A stretch of DNA of 28,724 nt from Clostridiales bacterium UBA6981 (GTDB lineage Bacteria > Bacillota > Clostridia > Oscillospirales > Oscillospiraceae): positions 7,336 through 36,059 of the forward strand of contig DJYJ01000059.1 of the NCBI GenBank assembly GCA_002450075.1, given 5' to 3'. Shown piece by piece: positions 6,438 through 16,137 of this stretch (position 1 is its first letter; each line of letters begins with the position of its first letter). The notes below the pieces were generated by a model, which had not been told where the DNA came from, did not search any database, and worked only from the letters and a program-made list of their open reading frames with translations. A program made the position numbers and the translations under genes.

Positions 6438-7040
6438 CGGGACGCCTTCTTCGCGCAGCTTCGCTCGCAGCTCGGCAACGTCGTTGTGAAAAACGATCGG
6501 GTGCATCCCACAGAGGTAAGCGCCCTCGGCGTTGTTGATTGCGTCGTCAATGAAGACGCACTCGTCGGGATCGAGCGAAAAGGTCTCGCACAGAAGACGG
6601 TAGATCTCCGGCTGCGGCTTGACGAGCTTCACGTCCGCGGAGATGAGCGTGCCGTCAAACCAGCGGCTGGCCGGGACACGTGGCCAGTATTCATGCTGAC
6701 GGTAAGAGGCGTTGGACAGAAGATAGATCCCGTAGCCCTTTTCCTTCAGCTCCCGGACCAGCTCTTCCATGCCCTCGATCGGCAGGATCGGGCGATCCCA
6801 GCGGTCGACGAGCGCGTGCACCGTCTCGTGCAGACGCGCGGGCAGGCGGCGGCACATGCTCGCTGCCGCCTCGGCCTCCGTCATCGAGCCGCGGTCCATC
6901 CGCGCCCATTCGAGCGACTGATACACCTCGCGCAGCAAAAGGGCTCTGTCCTCCTCCGCGGCGCCGACGCGCTCGATGAAATACGCCGGCTCAAAGCGGA
7001 GAAGGACCTTCCCCATATCAAAAACGATGTTTTTGATCAT
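6432..7040 (-). CDS. HAD superfamily (subfamily IA) phosphatase
   Basis: Cytoplasmic hydrolase of 202 residues with all four HAD motifs: nucleophile Asp8 in VFDMGKVL, Ser109-Asn110 in LLSNAS, Lys141 in KPQPEIY, and Asp165-Asp166 in FIDDAINN. Position +2 after the nucleophile is Gly, as in the YihX and epoxide-hydrolase N-domain branch. YihX dephosphorylates glucose-1-phosphate, but the substrate here is not determined. It starts 13 bases after the ABC ATPase gene, in the same direction and without a clear ribosome site, so it is probably the last gene of the ABC operon. That position suggests it acts on the imported compound or a product of it. Confidence 0.88.
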   Translation of the reverse strand: MIKNIVFDMGKVLLRFEPAYFIERVGAAEEDRALLLREVYQSLEWARMDRGSMTEAEAAASMCRRLPARLHETVHALVDRWDRPILPIEGMEELVRELKEKGYGIYLLSNASYRQHEYWPRVPASRWFDGTLISADVKLVKPQPEIYRLLCETFSLDPDECVFIDDAINNAEGAYLCGMHPIVFHNDVAELRAKLREEGVPV

Positions 7041-7053
7041 ACAGAGGCAAAAA

Positions 7054-8673
<1,620 letters not shown>

Positions 8674-8677
8674 TTCG

Positions 8678-10504
8678 TTATCCTCCTATTCCCTTGTCGA
8701 GGCTCGCACCCGTGACTTTGTTGACGATTGAGTTGAATACCAGGATCGTGATGATCAGCAGCAGGTTGATGCCGCTGGAGAACGCGTACAGACCCATTTC
8801 ATCGAAATAGTCCAGCATCGTCGAGAGGATGCGGCTCTGTCCGCAGAGGAGCATGAACAGACTCAACTCACGCAGGCAGGTCATGAACGGCAGCAGATAG
8901 CCGCTGATGATCGACGATTTCTGGATGGGAATGATGATGCGGGTCATGCGGCGGATCCACGGGACATCCTGGATGATCGCCGCCTCCTCGATCTCGCCCG
9001 AAAGCTGCAGCATCGAGTTGAGCGACGAGCGGCTTGCGAAGGGGATATACTTGATCGTACCGGCGACGATCAGGCCGGTGTAGGTGTTGTACAGCTTGAC
9101 CGATTCGCTGGAAAAGAGTACGAACAGCGCCGCGCCGACGGCGATGGACGGCATCAGATACGGCAGGAAGGCGACGGAGTTGACATAGTTGGCCCACTTG
9201 CTGCGCCGCTGCTTGGCCACGGCGTAGCCGACAAGCGTGCCGATCGTGCCGGCCACCAGGGCGCAGCAGACGCTGACCCACAGTGTGCCGCCGAAGGCCT
9301 TCCAGATCTCGGCGTTGTAGAGGATGCCCTTCTGGCCGTACATGCCCTGCTCGGTCACGTTCTCGCTGGTCAGCCACCACTTGGTCGTCAGGTTGCTGGT
9401 GTCCCCGGTGTAGAGGAACGAGTAGTCGCCGGGGTTCGGCAGGAAGGTCTCAAAGGCAAAGGAGATAATCGGGAAGATACTCGTGAAGAAGGTCAGGATG
9501 ACGAGGATGATCGCGATGATGTACTTCGCCGCCCCCAGGTTGATCTTGGAGATCTGGCCGGACTTGCCGGTGACGGTGGTGTAGCTCTTGCGGCTGGTCA
9601 GCGAGAGCTGGTTGAGCAGCATGATCGCAATGCCGAACACCATCATGATGATGGCCAGGATGCTCGCCTCGCCGGTGTACTTCGAGTTCATCGAAACGTA
9701 CTTGGTCGAGAGCGTGGTCAGCTGCATGTAGTGCGGCACCGGGTAGGAGCCCATGGCGCTGCCGAACACGAGCAGGATCGTCGAGAGGATGGCGGGCTTG
9801 ACCATCGGAAGCGTGATGCGGAACATGATGCGGTGCTTCGGCGTATCCAGGATCGTCGCCGCCTCTTCGAGGTTCGCATCCATGTTGCGGAAGATGCCGC
9901 CGATGAGGATATACGCAAACGGCGCATAGTGCAGGCCGAGGACCATCAGGCTGGGGAACAGGCCCTGGCAGAACCATTTGGGCATATATATATGGAACAG
10001 GGACGCCAGCAATCCGTCGGATGTGCCGGTAATTTTCGTGGAATAAAACAGATTCTGCCACACGACCGCAAGGGTCCACTGCGGCATGATGTAGGGGAAG
10101 ATGAAAATGGAGCTCAAATACTGTCTCCAGGCCAGGTTCGTGCGGGTGATGAGAAAGGCGAAGATGCCGCCATAGAGAATGGAGACCACACAGGTGCCCA
10201 CGGAGAGAAGCACCGTGTTCCAAAGCGGTTTCCACAGGTTGGTCCTGGCCAGCTTGCTGGTGAAGAGGTCGGTATAGTTGACGATGGTCCAGCCGCTGGT
10301 CTGCTTGGTCAGATGGGCGTCGATCGTGCCGGCGTGGATCTTGAACGTGTCCTGCACGATGGCGATGATCGGCGCGACGGTGGTCACCGTCAGCACGATG
10401 CCCAGCAGGAGCAGGATCACGTTATAGGGCTTGGAAAAGAAGGTTTTGACCTTGTTCCATGCGATCGTGGCCGGACTTGCCACAAGGGTCGCAGAGTTGC
10501 TCAT
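8678..10504 (-). CDS. ABC transporter permease, fused double domain (FbpB-like)
   Basis: Single 608-residue membrane protein holding two BPD-transport permease domains in tandem. Each has its own ATPase-contacting EAA loop: EEAATILDTPKHRIMFRITLP near 215 and EEAAIIQDVPWIRRMTRIIIP near 505. About twelve hydrophobic segments are visible, starting at residue 27 (VILLLLGIVLTVTTVAPIIAIV). This fused arrangement is typical of the FbpB/AfuB branch, whose members carry iron(III) or sugar phosphates. The start follows GGAAGGAG. It lies between the binding protein and the ATPase gene in the operon. Confidence 0.93.
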   Translation of the reverse strand: MSNSATLVASPATIAWNKVKTFFSKPYNVILLLLGIVLTVTTVAPIIAIVQDTFKIHAGTIDAHLTKQTSGWTIVNYTDLFTSKLARTNLWKPLWNTVLLSVGTCVVSILYGGIFAFLITRTNLAWRQYLSSIFIFPYIMPQWTLAVVWQNLFYSTKITGTSDGLLASLFHIYMPKWFCQGLFPSLMVLGLHYAPFAYILIGGIFRNMDANLEEAATILDTPKHRIMFRITLPMVKPAILSTILLVFGSAMGSYPVPHYMQLTTLSTKYVSMNSKYTGEASILAIIMMVFGIAIMLLNQLSLTSRKSYTTVTGKSGQISKINLGAAKYIIAIILVILTFFTSIFPIISFAFETFLPNPGDYSFLYTGDTSNLTTKWWLTSENVTEQGMYGQKGILYNAEIWKAFGGTLWVSVCCALVAGTIGTLVGYAVAKQRRSKWANYVNSVAFLPYLMPSIAVGAALFVLFSSESVKLYNTYTGLIVAGTIKYIPFASRSSLNSMLQLSGEIEEAAIIQDVPWIRRMTRIIIPIQKSSIISGYLLPFMTCLRELSLFMLLCGQSRILSTMLDYFDEMGLYAFSSGINLLLIITILVFNSIVNKVTGASLDKGIGG

Positions 10505-10590
10505 GGTGTTTCTCCTTCCTGTAACGAAGGCCGGTGAAAGAGAGCACGGCGCTCAGAGCGGCCGGATCTCTCCCGCCCGCCGGATACAAA

Positions 10591-10626
10591 GCGCCTCCGA
10601 ATGCGCGGAAACGCACCCGGAGGCGC
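10591..10626 (-). terminator. Stem-loop between binding-protein and permease genes
   Basis: GCGCCTCCG (10591-10599) pairs with CGGAGGCGC (10618-10626), extended by TGCG/CGCA inside. On the minus strand it is followed by TTTGT, a weak T run. It is probably an attenuating or RNA-stabilising hairpin that sets binding protein above permease levels; function is inferred from position. Confidence 0.55.
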
Positions 10627-10668
10627 CTGCCTGCTTTTTACGCAGGTGCAGTTGCGGTCGCTTGTTTA

Positions 10669-12081
10669 TCAGCCGGCGCTGTACTTGTCGAGCATTTCGA
10701 TCCAGCTGCCGACGGTGAAGGCGGCGTCAGCGCAGTATTCCGGATCCTCGAGCACGAGCTTGCCGGTGGTGGTCCACCAGTCGTAGCCGCGGTCGTTCTT
10801 GTTGGGGAACTTCAGCTCGCCGTCCACAACGCCGCCCTGGGAATGGCCGTACTTCTCCTCGGTGCCGGCCGCTACGGTCGGGTTGGAGGAGTAGCCGCCC
10901 ATATCCTTGCCCCAGGCAGAGAAGCCGTCGACGGTGCAGGTGATGTAGGAGATGAACGCGCAGGCGGTCCAGGGCAGCGGGCTGTTGTCGGGAACGAACA
11001 TGTAGTGGCAGTAGCCGTAGCCGCCGATGCCCTCATAGCCGTCCTCATAGGCCGCGACCTTGACGTTGTTGACGGAAGCGGACGCAGTCTCCTCGATGGA
11101 GCGGAGCTTGGAGTAAACCAGCAGGCCGAACTGATCGACAGCGGACTTGTCGGTCAGGTTCTTGCAGATCGGGCCGTCGTCGGTCTGGGCGTTGTAGCTG
11201 CCGACCCAGAGCTTGATCCACGCAAGAGCGTAGGCGCCGTTGGCGTCAAGGCCGAGATCCTCGGCGTCGCCCTTGAGCTCGTTGATGGTGGGCTGGAAGT
11301 AAGCCTGCTCCTCAGCGGGGAGCTTGTCGAAGGCTTCCTTGAGCCAGCCGGCGTACTGAGGCGCGGTCAGCATGTACAGGAAGTTCTTGCCGACGATCTC
11401 GGAGTCGATGTCCATGAACTGGCCATGCTCGCCTTCAGCGACGAAGTCCCAGACGTTGTCATAGGTCTTGTCGCCCACGCAGTTGAACATGAAGACCTTG
11501 TTCAGGGTCTGCAGGGGGAGATAGCCCTCGTAGGTAGCGGCGTCAACGCCGTTGGCCTCGGCCCACTCCTTCGGGATGAAGGTGTCAAGGATACCGGTCT
11601 GGACCATCTTGCTCTCGATCTGGTTGCCGTCCTGGATCAGGGTCACGGCGAAGGTGCCGGTGCCCTTGGTGGAGTTGGCGGTCAGCTGGTCGAAGATCTT
11701 GTTGTTCTTCGGCTGCTGCCAGTCGAACTCGAGCGTGTAGCTGGGATCAAGGCTCTGCAGGTACTCGATGAAGAGGGGCAGCGCGCTCTTGCCGCGGCTG
11801 GAGTTGCCCACGCCGTAGAGCGTCTGGCCGTTGGACTCTTCAATGGCCTTGCGGGCCAGCTCTTCCATGGTCATGCCTTCGGCCTGCTTGATGATCTTCT
11901 GGACCTCGGTGAGGTTCTCGTCCTCGGCAGGAGCGGCTTCCTCGACGGGAGCGGCTTCCTCGGCGGGAGCAGCTTCCTCAGCGGGCTTCTCGGCCGCGGG
12001 AGCCGGAGCAGCCTGCTGGCCGCAGGCGGCCAGAGCAAAGATCATGGCCAGGGCCAGGAGCAATGCTAATGCTTTTTTCAT
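10669..12081 (-). CDS. ABC transporter solute-binding lipoprotein
   Basis: Extracytoplasmic receptor of the ABC importer, 470 residues. A signal peptide of MKKALALLLALAMIFALAAC type has a lipobox LAAC with lipidated Cys20. An Ala/Pro/Glu linker with EEAAPAEEAAPVEEAAPAED repeats (about 32-54) tethers the mature domain. The fold appears to be a class II binding protein (TLYGVGNSSRGKS..., later WWTTTGKLVLEDPEY). It is longer than usual FbpA proteins (about 330 residues), so an iron substrate should not be assumed. The start at 12081 has GGAGG about 9 bases upstream; the slightly earlier in-frame Met is rejected. First gene of the operon, with its own strong promoter. Confidence 0.92.
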   Translation of the reverse strand: MKKALALLLALAMIFALAACGQQAAPAPAAEKPAEEAAPAEEAAPVEEAAPAEDENLTEVQKIIKQAEGMTMEELARKAIEESNGQTLYGVGNSSRGKSALPLFIEYLQSLDPSYTLEFDWQQPKNNKIFDQLTANSTKGTGTFAVTLIQDGNQIESKMVQTGILDTFIPKEWAEANGVDAATYEGYLPLQTLNKVFMFNCVGDKTYDNVWDFVAEGEHGQFMDIDSEIVGKNFLYMLTAPQYAGWLKEAFDKLPAEEQAYFQPTINELKGDAEDLGLDANGAYALAWIKLWVGSYNAQTDDGPICKNLTDKSAVDQFGLLVYSKLRSIEETASASVNNVKVAAYEDGYEGIGGYGYCHYMFVPDNSPLPWTACAFISYITCTVDGFSAWGKDMGGYSSNPTVAAGTEEKYGHSQGGVVDGELKFPNKNDRGYDWWTTTGKLVLEDPEYCADAAFTVGSWIEMLDKYSAG

Positions 12082-12143
12082 TTTTCTTGCCTCCAATTTG
12101 TTTTTTAAGTGTCCGTCATCACAGGCGGATTCTTAATACACAG

Positions 12144-12172
12144 ATATTACTTCTTTGTGGCATAAATGTCAA
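12144..12172 (-). promoter_or_regulatory. Promoter of the ABC import operon
   Basis: On the minus strand, TTGACA (12172-12167), 17-bp spacer, TAATAT (12149-12144). It gives a leader of about 55 bases before the binding-protein gene. Confidence 0.85.
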
Positions 12173-12283
12173 ACCTTGCCGCCTCTTCCGCATGCGTCTT
12201 TGTAGCTATTGACAAAACAGATGTTAAAACTTTGTAAAGTCTGCCTATTGATTTCGTTATTTGAAGTGTTCTCCGCAGGCGCC

Positions 12284-12340
12284 TCGCGGCAAACCGTAAA
12301 ACAATATAAAAAAGAATAATCCCCTGTCGCGTCCGACAGG
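12284..12340 (-). repeat. Terminator-like repeat, copy A
   Basis: Direct repeat of copy B 161 bp away: a 29-bp block (12284-12312 against 12445-12473) matches at 28 positions, and both have a neighbouring hairpin sharing the loop sequence GTCGCGTCCG. On the minus strand it reads hairpin CCTGTC/GACAGG, then a T-rich stretch. It is a possible backup terminator behind rpmE, or a mobile terminator-like unit. The flanking DNA between the two copies is not repeated. The 425-bp stretch 12097-12521 otherwise holds the ABC promoter and no convincing gene. Confidence 0.6.
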
Positions 12341-12388
12341 AACGGCGGTCTTGCGCCGCCCGTGCGCGGATGAAGCAAGGCCGCCGTT
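12341..12388. repeat. 14-bp inverted repeat between the two terminator-like units
   Basis: AACGGCGGTCTTGC (12341-12354) pairs with GCAAGGCCGCCGTT (12375-12388) with one G-T pair and a 20-base loop. Role unknown. Confidence 0.55.
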
Positions 12389-12444
12389 TGTGCAGCCGCG
12401 CCCGCTGCCGGGGCGAGCCTTTACGGCGAGAGCCGGGACGGGCA

Positions 12445-12510
12445 TCGCGGCAAACCGGAAAACAATATAAAAATAGAGAAGGCTCTGTCGCGTCCGCCAG
12501 AGCCTTCTCT
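12445..12510 (-). terminator. rpmE terminator (terminator-like repeat, copy B)
   Basis: On the minus strand AGAGAAGGCTCTG pairs with CAGAGCCTTCTCT (12498-12510 with 12474-12486, approximately), followed by ATTTTTAT. It begins 11 bases after the rpmE stop. The tail is the same 29-bp block found in copy A. Confidence 0.85.
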
Positions 12511-12521
12511 ATACATCGAAA

Positions 12522-12722
12522 TTACTTGATGCCGTACTTCTTGTTGAACTTGTCAACGCGGCCGCTGGTGTCGACCAGCTTCTGCTTGCCGGTGTAGAAG
12601 GGGTGGCACTTGGAGCAGATTTCAACCGTGATGTCCTTCTTGGTGGAGCCGGTCTCAATGACGGCGCCGCAGGCGCAGCGGATCGTGGTCTGCTCGTATT
12701 TCGGATGGATTCCTTCCTTCAT
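12522..12722 (-). CDS. rpmE: 50S ribosomal protein L31, zinc-ribbon type
   Basis: Ribosomal protein of 66 residues, starting MKEGIHPKYEQTTIRCACG and ending VDKFNKKYGIK. Four zinc-ligand cysteines are present (CAC near 16-18 and CSKC near 37-40), so this is the Cys-containing L31 form rather than the zinc-independent paralogue. AAGGAG lies about 11 bases before the ATG; a 12-base palindrome CCTTGATCAAGG overlaps that ribosome site and might mask it. It is monocistronic, with its own promoter and terminator. A longer in-frame reading from 12818 overlaps the promoter and is rejected. Confidence 0.97.
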   Translation of the reverse strand: MKEGIHPKYEQTTIRCACGAVIETGSTKKDITVEICSKCHPFYTGKQKLVDTSGRVDKFNKKYGIK

Positions 12723-12789
12723 GGGTCTAATCTCCTTGATCAAGGCTGTCTTGATTTGCCAAAAGGCATAGTTACAAGACGCAAAGTGG

Positions 12790-12818
12790 ATTGTAACACA
12801 GCGGTGACAGGAATGCAA
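12790..12818 (-). promoter_or_regulatory. Promoter of rpmE
   Basis: On the minus strand, TTGCAT (12818-12813), 17-bp spacer, TACAAT (12795-12790). It starts 8 bases after the stop of the preceding lipoprotein gene, with no terminator between them, so read-through from the sigma operon into rpmE is possible. Confidence 0.82.
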
Positions 12819-12826
12819 GCACTTTT

Positions 12827-15007
12827 TTATCCCAGCTCCGCGAGATACAGTGAGATCTTCTGCTGGATGATGTCCGCCGTCTCCTCGGCGCTGCGTGCGC
12901 CGTCGAAATAGGCGGGAACGGTCTCGTCGATCACGCCGAGGATCGTGCTGTCCTGCCGGCCGAGACGGCGGCAGGAGGTCACGGCGTCATAGAGCTTGTC
13001 GATGCCCGCGTACAGGTTTTCCAGCGTAAAAAGCGGCGTCGGTCGGCGGCTCTCCCACTCCTCCCGGCTCATGCCCTCGGGCGGACGGCGGGCTTTCCAT
13101 TCCTCGCGTGCGTGCTCCATGTCGCTGCGGTTGATGCCGAAAAGCAGGCGGTAGCCCCCCTCCTCCGGCAGCAGGAACTGGCGTAAAAACTGCCAACAGG
13201 CCTGCTTGTGCGCCGAGGCGGCCGAGAGACCGAAGCTCTGTGTCAGCACCAGCGCGCTGCCGACCTCCGGATAGCCGATATAGCTGAAATCCGCACCGTA
13301 GAGCGCCACCTCCCCGTCCACGAAGTCCACCTCCTGGCACTGCTCGCAGTACAGCATCGCATTGGCCGACTGCTGGTGCTGCCAGAGGTAAGGGGAAATA
13401 TCTGTCTCCAGATCTATTTTTTCGTCGTTGATGCGCTTGGCCGTTTCGAGCAGGCGCAGGAAATAGGGGCTGTCGAAATAGCACGTGTTCTTTTCCCAGT
13501 CCACCAGCTTGTCTCCGCAGACCGTGACGGCCTCGTTGAGCCACCAGACGCCGTCGCGCTGATAGTCGCTGATCTCGTTGCGAAAGCTGCCGCCGCTCGC
13601 GGCAAAGGCCGCGTCGATCTCCTCCCAGCCTGCGCCTTCTGTAAGGCCGGTCGAGGCGGGGGCAACGGCGGTGTTGAAGGTATAGCGGACAGGCAGCTCA
13701 TACAGTCCGCCGCCGAGCTGCGCCGCCTGGATCACGTTGAGGCAGAGATCCTCCCAGCGGATCGTCTCGTCCTCTTCAATATACGGCATCAGGTTTTCCA
13801 GCAGCCCGACCTTGGCAAGCGCCGTGGAGTCGACGAACTGGCCATAGATGCCGGGGGTAAAGTCGTACATGTCCGGCCCCTGTCCCGCCACGATGTCCGC
13901 CATCAGGCGCGTCTGGGCGGCAAAGCCGTCCCCGTCGCCGTAGACGGAATAGTCCACGATCTCGATCGTCAGCTCCGGGTGCGTCTGGTTCCAGGCGTTG
14001 ACCTTGCGCTCGGTCACGAGCGAGGCAGCGCGGTCGGTGACCGCGATCGTCACCGTGACCGGACCGTCGCCCTCCGGGGCGATATAGGGCGAGAGCCGGT
14101 AAAAGTCCCGCGCCTCGCCCGACGAGAGGCAGAAGAATTCCCCGTCGCCGAGCGCGGCGAGCTTCTCGCCGCGGATGCCCATGACCGACCAGTTAAAGAG
14201 CTTTTTCGTCGTGCCCGCCGCGCGGTCATAGCCATAGACGTTCGTGCCGTCGTTGAGATACAGATCCCAGTCACCGCTGCCGTCGTAAAAGCCCCAGAGG
14301 CGCAACGGAAACGTCACGCTCTCGCCAAGCGTTTTCTTTTTGGCGTCAAGCGGGCGGAAAGTGACGCCCTCCGGCTCGCTGAAGCTCACGATCACCGTGC
14401 CGTCGCGCAGACGGTCGAGCACCGCTCCGTCCGGGACGGAAAGCGAGAGCGTCTGCTTCCCGGTCTTCAGATCCACGCCGACAAGCTGCCAGCCGCCGTC
14501 GGACGTGACCATCCAGGCCGTTCCGTCAGCGACCGTGAAGCCATAGGCCGACCACGCGCCGGGCACGTCCAGAAGCGAGATCGTTTCTATCTCCCGCCCC
14601 GCCGTGTCAAACTGGCGCAGGGCGTTTTTCGTCACGGTATTGTCCTCGCCGAAAGCGAGCTCCATGATCCAAACGGTGCTGTCCTCCCCGGCGGCGAGGA
14701 AGCGCGCGGAGGGGTCGAGCGGCGCCAGCGTGCGGAGATCGCTGCCGTCCGTATCCATCGCGCACAGTGTTTTGCTTTCGTTTTGTCCCAGCAGAAACAC
14801 GATCTCGCCGCCGATGAGGCAAAAGTCCTCTCCCCAGCCGTCGACGGGGAGCTTCTCCGCGACAAAGCGATCCACGTTCTCCGCCGCCGTCGTGCGGACA
14901 GCCTCGGCGCGCAGGTCGCTCTGGTCGTTTCCGCTATTTCCGCAGCCGCAGCAGCCGAGCGCGAGCGAAAGCGCAAGCAGCGCACAGAAAAGCCTTTTCT
15001 TCCTCAT
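12827..15007 (-). CDS. Lipoprotein: propeller-like domain fused to solute-binding domain
   Basis: Predicted cell-surface lipoprotein of 726 residues. The signal peptide MRKKRLFCALLALSLALGC leads to a Cys-rich lipobox (C19, C20 or C22). Residues about 45-310 hold repeated short strand blocks (GEIVFLLGQ...LCAMDTDGSDL, STVWIMELAF, TAWMVTSDGGWQLVGVDLKTG, WDLYLNDGTNVYGYDRAAG), like a beta-propeller. From about 315 a family-1 solute-binding domain follows (VTVTIAVTD...VNAWNQTHPELTIEIVDYS, QGPDMYDFTPG, ALVLTQSFGLSAASAHKQACWQF). No permease or ATPase lies beside it. Its ATG overlaps the stop of the membrane-protein gene (ATGA), and that gene overlaps the sigma gene. This suggests a sensory rather than transport role. 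Domain borders are by eye. Confidence 0.85.
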   Translation of the reverse strand: MRKKRLFCALLALSLALGCCGCGNSGNDQSDLRAEAVRTTAAENVDRFVAEKLPVDGWGEDFCLIGGEIVFLLGQNESKTLCAMDTDGSDLRTLAPLDPSARFLAAGEDSTVWIMELAFGEDNTVTKNALRQFDTAGREIETISLLDVPGAWSAYGFTVADGTAWMVTSDGGWQLVGVDLKTGKQTLSLSVPDGAVLDRLRDGTVIVSFSEPEGVTFRPLDAKKKTLGESVTFPLRLWGFYDGSGDWDLYLNDGTNVYGYDRAAGTTKKLFNWSVMGIRGEKLAALGDGEFFCLSSGEARDFYRLSPYIAPEGDGPVTVTIAVTDRAASLVTERKVNAWNQTHPELTIEIVDYSVYGDGDGFAAQTRLMADIVAGQGPDMYDFTPGIYGQFVDSTALAKVGLLENLMPYIEEDETIRWEDLCLNVIQAAQLGGGLYELPVRYTFNTAVAPASTGLTEGAGWEEIDAAFAASGGSFRNEISDYQRDGVWWLNEAVTVCGDKLVDWEKNTCYFDSPYFLRLLETAKRINDEKIDLETDISPYLWQHQQSANAMLYCEQCQEVDFVDGEVALYGADFSYIGYPEVGSALVLTQSFGLSAASAHKQACWQFLRQFLLPEEGGYRLLFGINRSDMEHAREEWKARRPPEGMSREEWESRRPTPLFTLENLYAGIDKLYDAVTSCRRLGRQDSTILGVIDETVPAYFDGARSAEETADIIQQKISLYLAELG

Positions 15008-16137
15008 GTCGCGCCTCCCTTCCCGATCGCGGAGAAGCAAAAGGCGTCGAGCGCGGCGTTGACAGCCTCCTCGTCAAGCGAGAAATCCTTTTCCGTGATG
15101 GCGTTGATCTGCTCGGCCGTCATTCCCGGCGCGGGCAGCTCGTCCCGCCAGGCGGAGATGCTCATGCTCATGGTCAGATAATAGTCGTCGAGATAGGCAA
15201 AGGCAAAGGCCTGGTGGTCATTCTGCATCACGGTCAGCTCCGTTCCGTCGGCGGCGGTGTACGTCCGCGTGACAAGGTCGGTAAAGTCCTGCACGACAAG
15301 CCCGCCGACCGTATAGTCGCTGATCATCTCGTCATAGGCCGTCGTACAGAGATAAAAGGCAAGCCGGCGGCCGTCCGGCTGCTTTACGTCCGCCGAAAGC
15401 TGGAACGCGCCGGTCTCATAGACCATATAGTGGTCGACGCGAAGATCTGCGGTGCAGAGCCGCCCGTCGCAGACCTGCGACGAGAGCGCTTCCATCATGG
15501 CCTCGTCGGAGTCGCCTTCCATCTTGATCCTGTTCTCCCGCAGCATGCGCAGCTTCAGGCCGTGGTTGTCCGCGATCTCGCGGAGCTTTGCCGCGCCCTC
15601 ATCGTCCCACACGCCGTAGAAATAGGGGTAATCGCCGAAGGAGCCCATCGTGCTCTGCACGCGCTGGTATTCCGCGCTGTCGCTCTCCCGGAGCGCCTCG
15701 AGGCGCGGTCTGCGATAGGCCTCCCATTCCTCCATGGCCGCGGCTGCGCGCTCCTGCCAGTCCATGACCTCCTCCGTGCCTTCATAGACCGTCGTCATCG
15801 AAAGCGCGGCGCTGTTCGCGCTGTCCTCTTCCACGACATTTCCCTCGTCGTCGAGGTGGCCGAACTGCTGTTCGCCGACGCTTTGGGGGATGATCACGCT
15901 CTTCGCGCCGAAGAACTCGGCGGCAAAGGCGCCCGCCGTCAGCAGCGCGGTCAGCGCCGCGGCCAGCAGCAGCGTGCGGGCAAGCCTGCGCCCCTTTCCG
16001 CCGGGCACGGGTATCTCCGTTGTTTCCGCGCGGCGGGGACGGCGGCTCTCCGTCTCGATGCTCTGCCAGAGCATTTCCGCCTGTTTTTCATCCAGGTCGA
16101 TGCCGCTGTATGCGGCGATCACGGCGCGGTTACGCAT
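15004..16137 (-). CDS. Single-pass membrane protein, putative anti-sigma factor
   Basis: Protein of 377 residues. About 53 N-terminal residues would be cytoplasmic (MRNRAVIAAYSGIDLDEKQAEML...), then a hydrophobic segment (LARTLLLAAALTALLTAGAFAAEFF), then about 300 outside residues rich in Glu and Tyr. The zinc-binding HxxxCxxC motif of ZAS anti-sigma factors is absent. The anti-sigma role is inferred only from topology and from overlap with the sigma gene: its ATG at 16137 lies 8 bases inside that gene. GGGAGGTGAT is just upstream of this ATG; an in-frame GTG at 16146 overlaps the ribosome site. The outer domain is unrecognised. It overlaps the lipoprotein gene by ATGA. Confidence 0.78.
   Translation of the reverse strand: MRNRAVIAAYSGIDLDEKQAEMLWQSIETESRRPRRAETTEIPVPGGKGRRLARTLLLAAALTALLTAGAFAAEFFGAKSVIIPQSVGEQQFGHLDDEGNVVEEDSANSAALSMTTVYEGTEEVMDWQERAAAAMEEWEAYRRPRLEALRESDSAEYQRVQSTMGSFGDYPYFYGVWDDEGAAKLREIADNHGLKLRMLRENRIKMEGDSDEAMMEALSSQVCDGRLCTADLRVDHYMVYETGAFQLSADVKQPDGRRLAFYLCTTAYDEMISDYTVGGLVVQDFTDLVTRTYTAADGTELTVMQNDHQAFAFAYLDDYYLTMSMSISAWRDELPAPGMTAEQINAITEKDFSLDEEAVNAALDAFCFSAIGKGGAT

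Noticed and set aside
10534..12069. Plus-strand open frame (511 codons) opposite the binding protein
   Set aside because: Antisense shadow of a well-supported lipoprotein gene.
12169..12378. Minus-strand 69-codon frame between the ABC promoter and rpmE
   Set aside because: It overlaps the inverted repeat and terminator-like unit, and has no ribosome site and no coding-like composition.
13208..15181. Plus-strand open frame (657 codons) opposite the lipoprotein gene
   Set aside because: Antisense shadow; the minus strand has signal peptide, domains and coupled operon structure.
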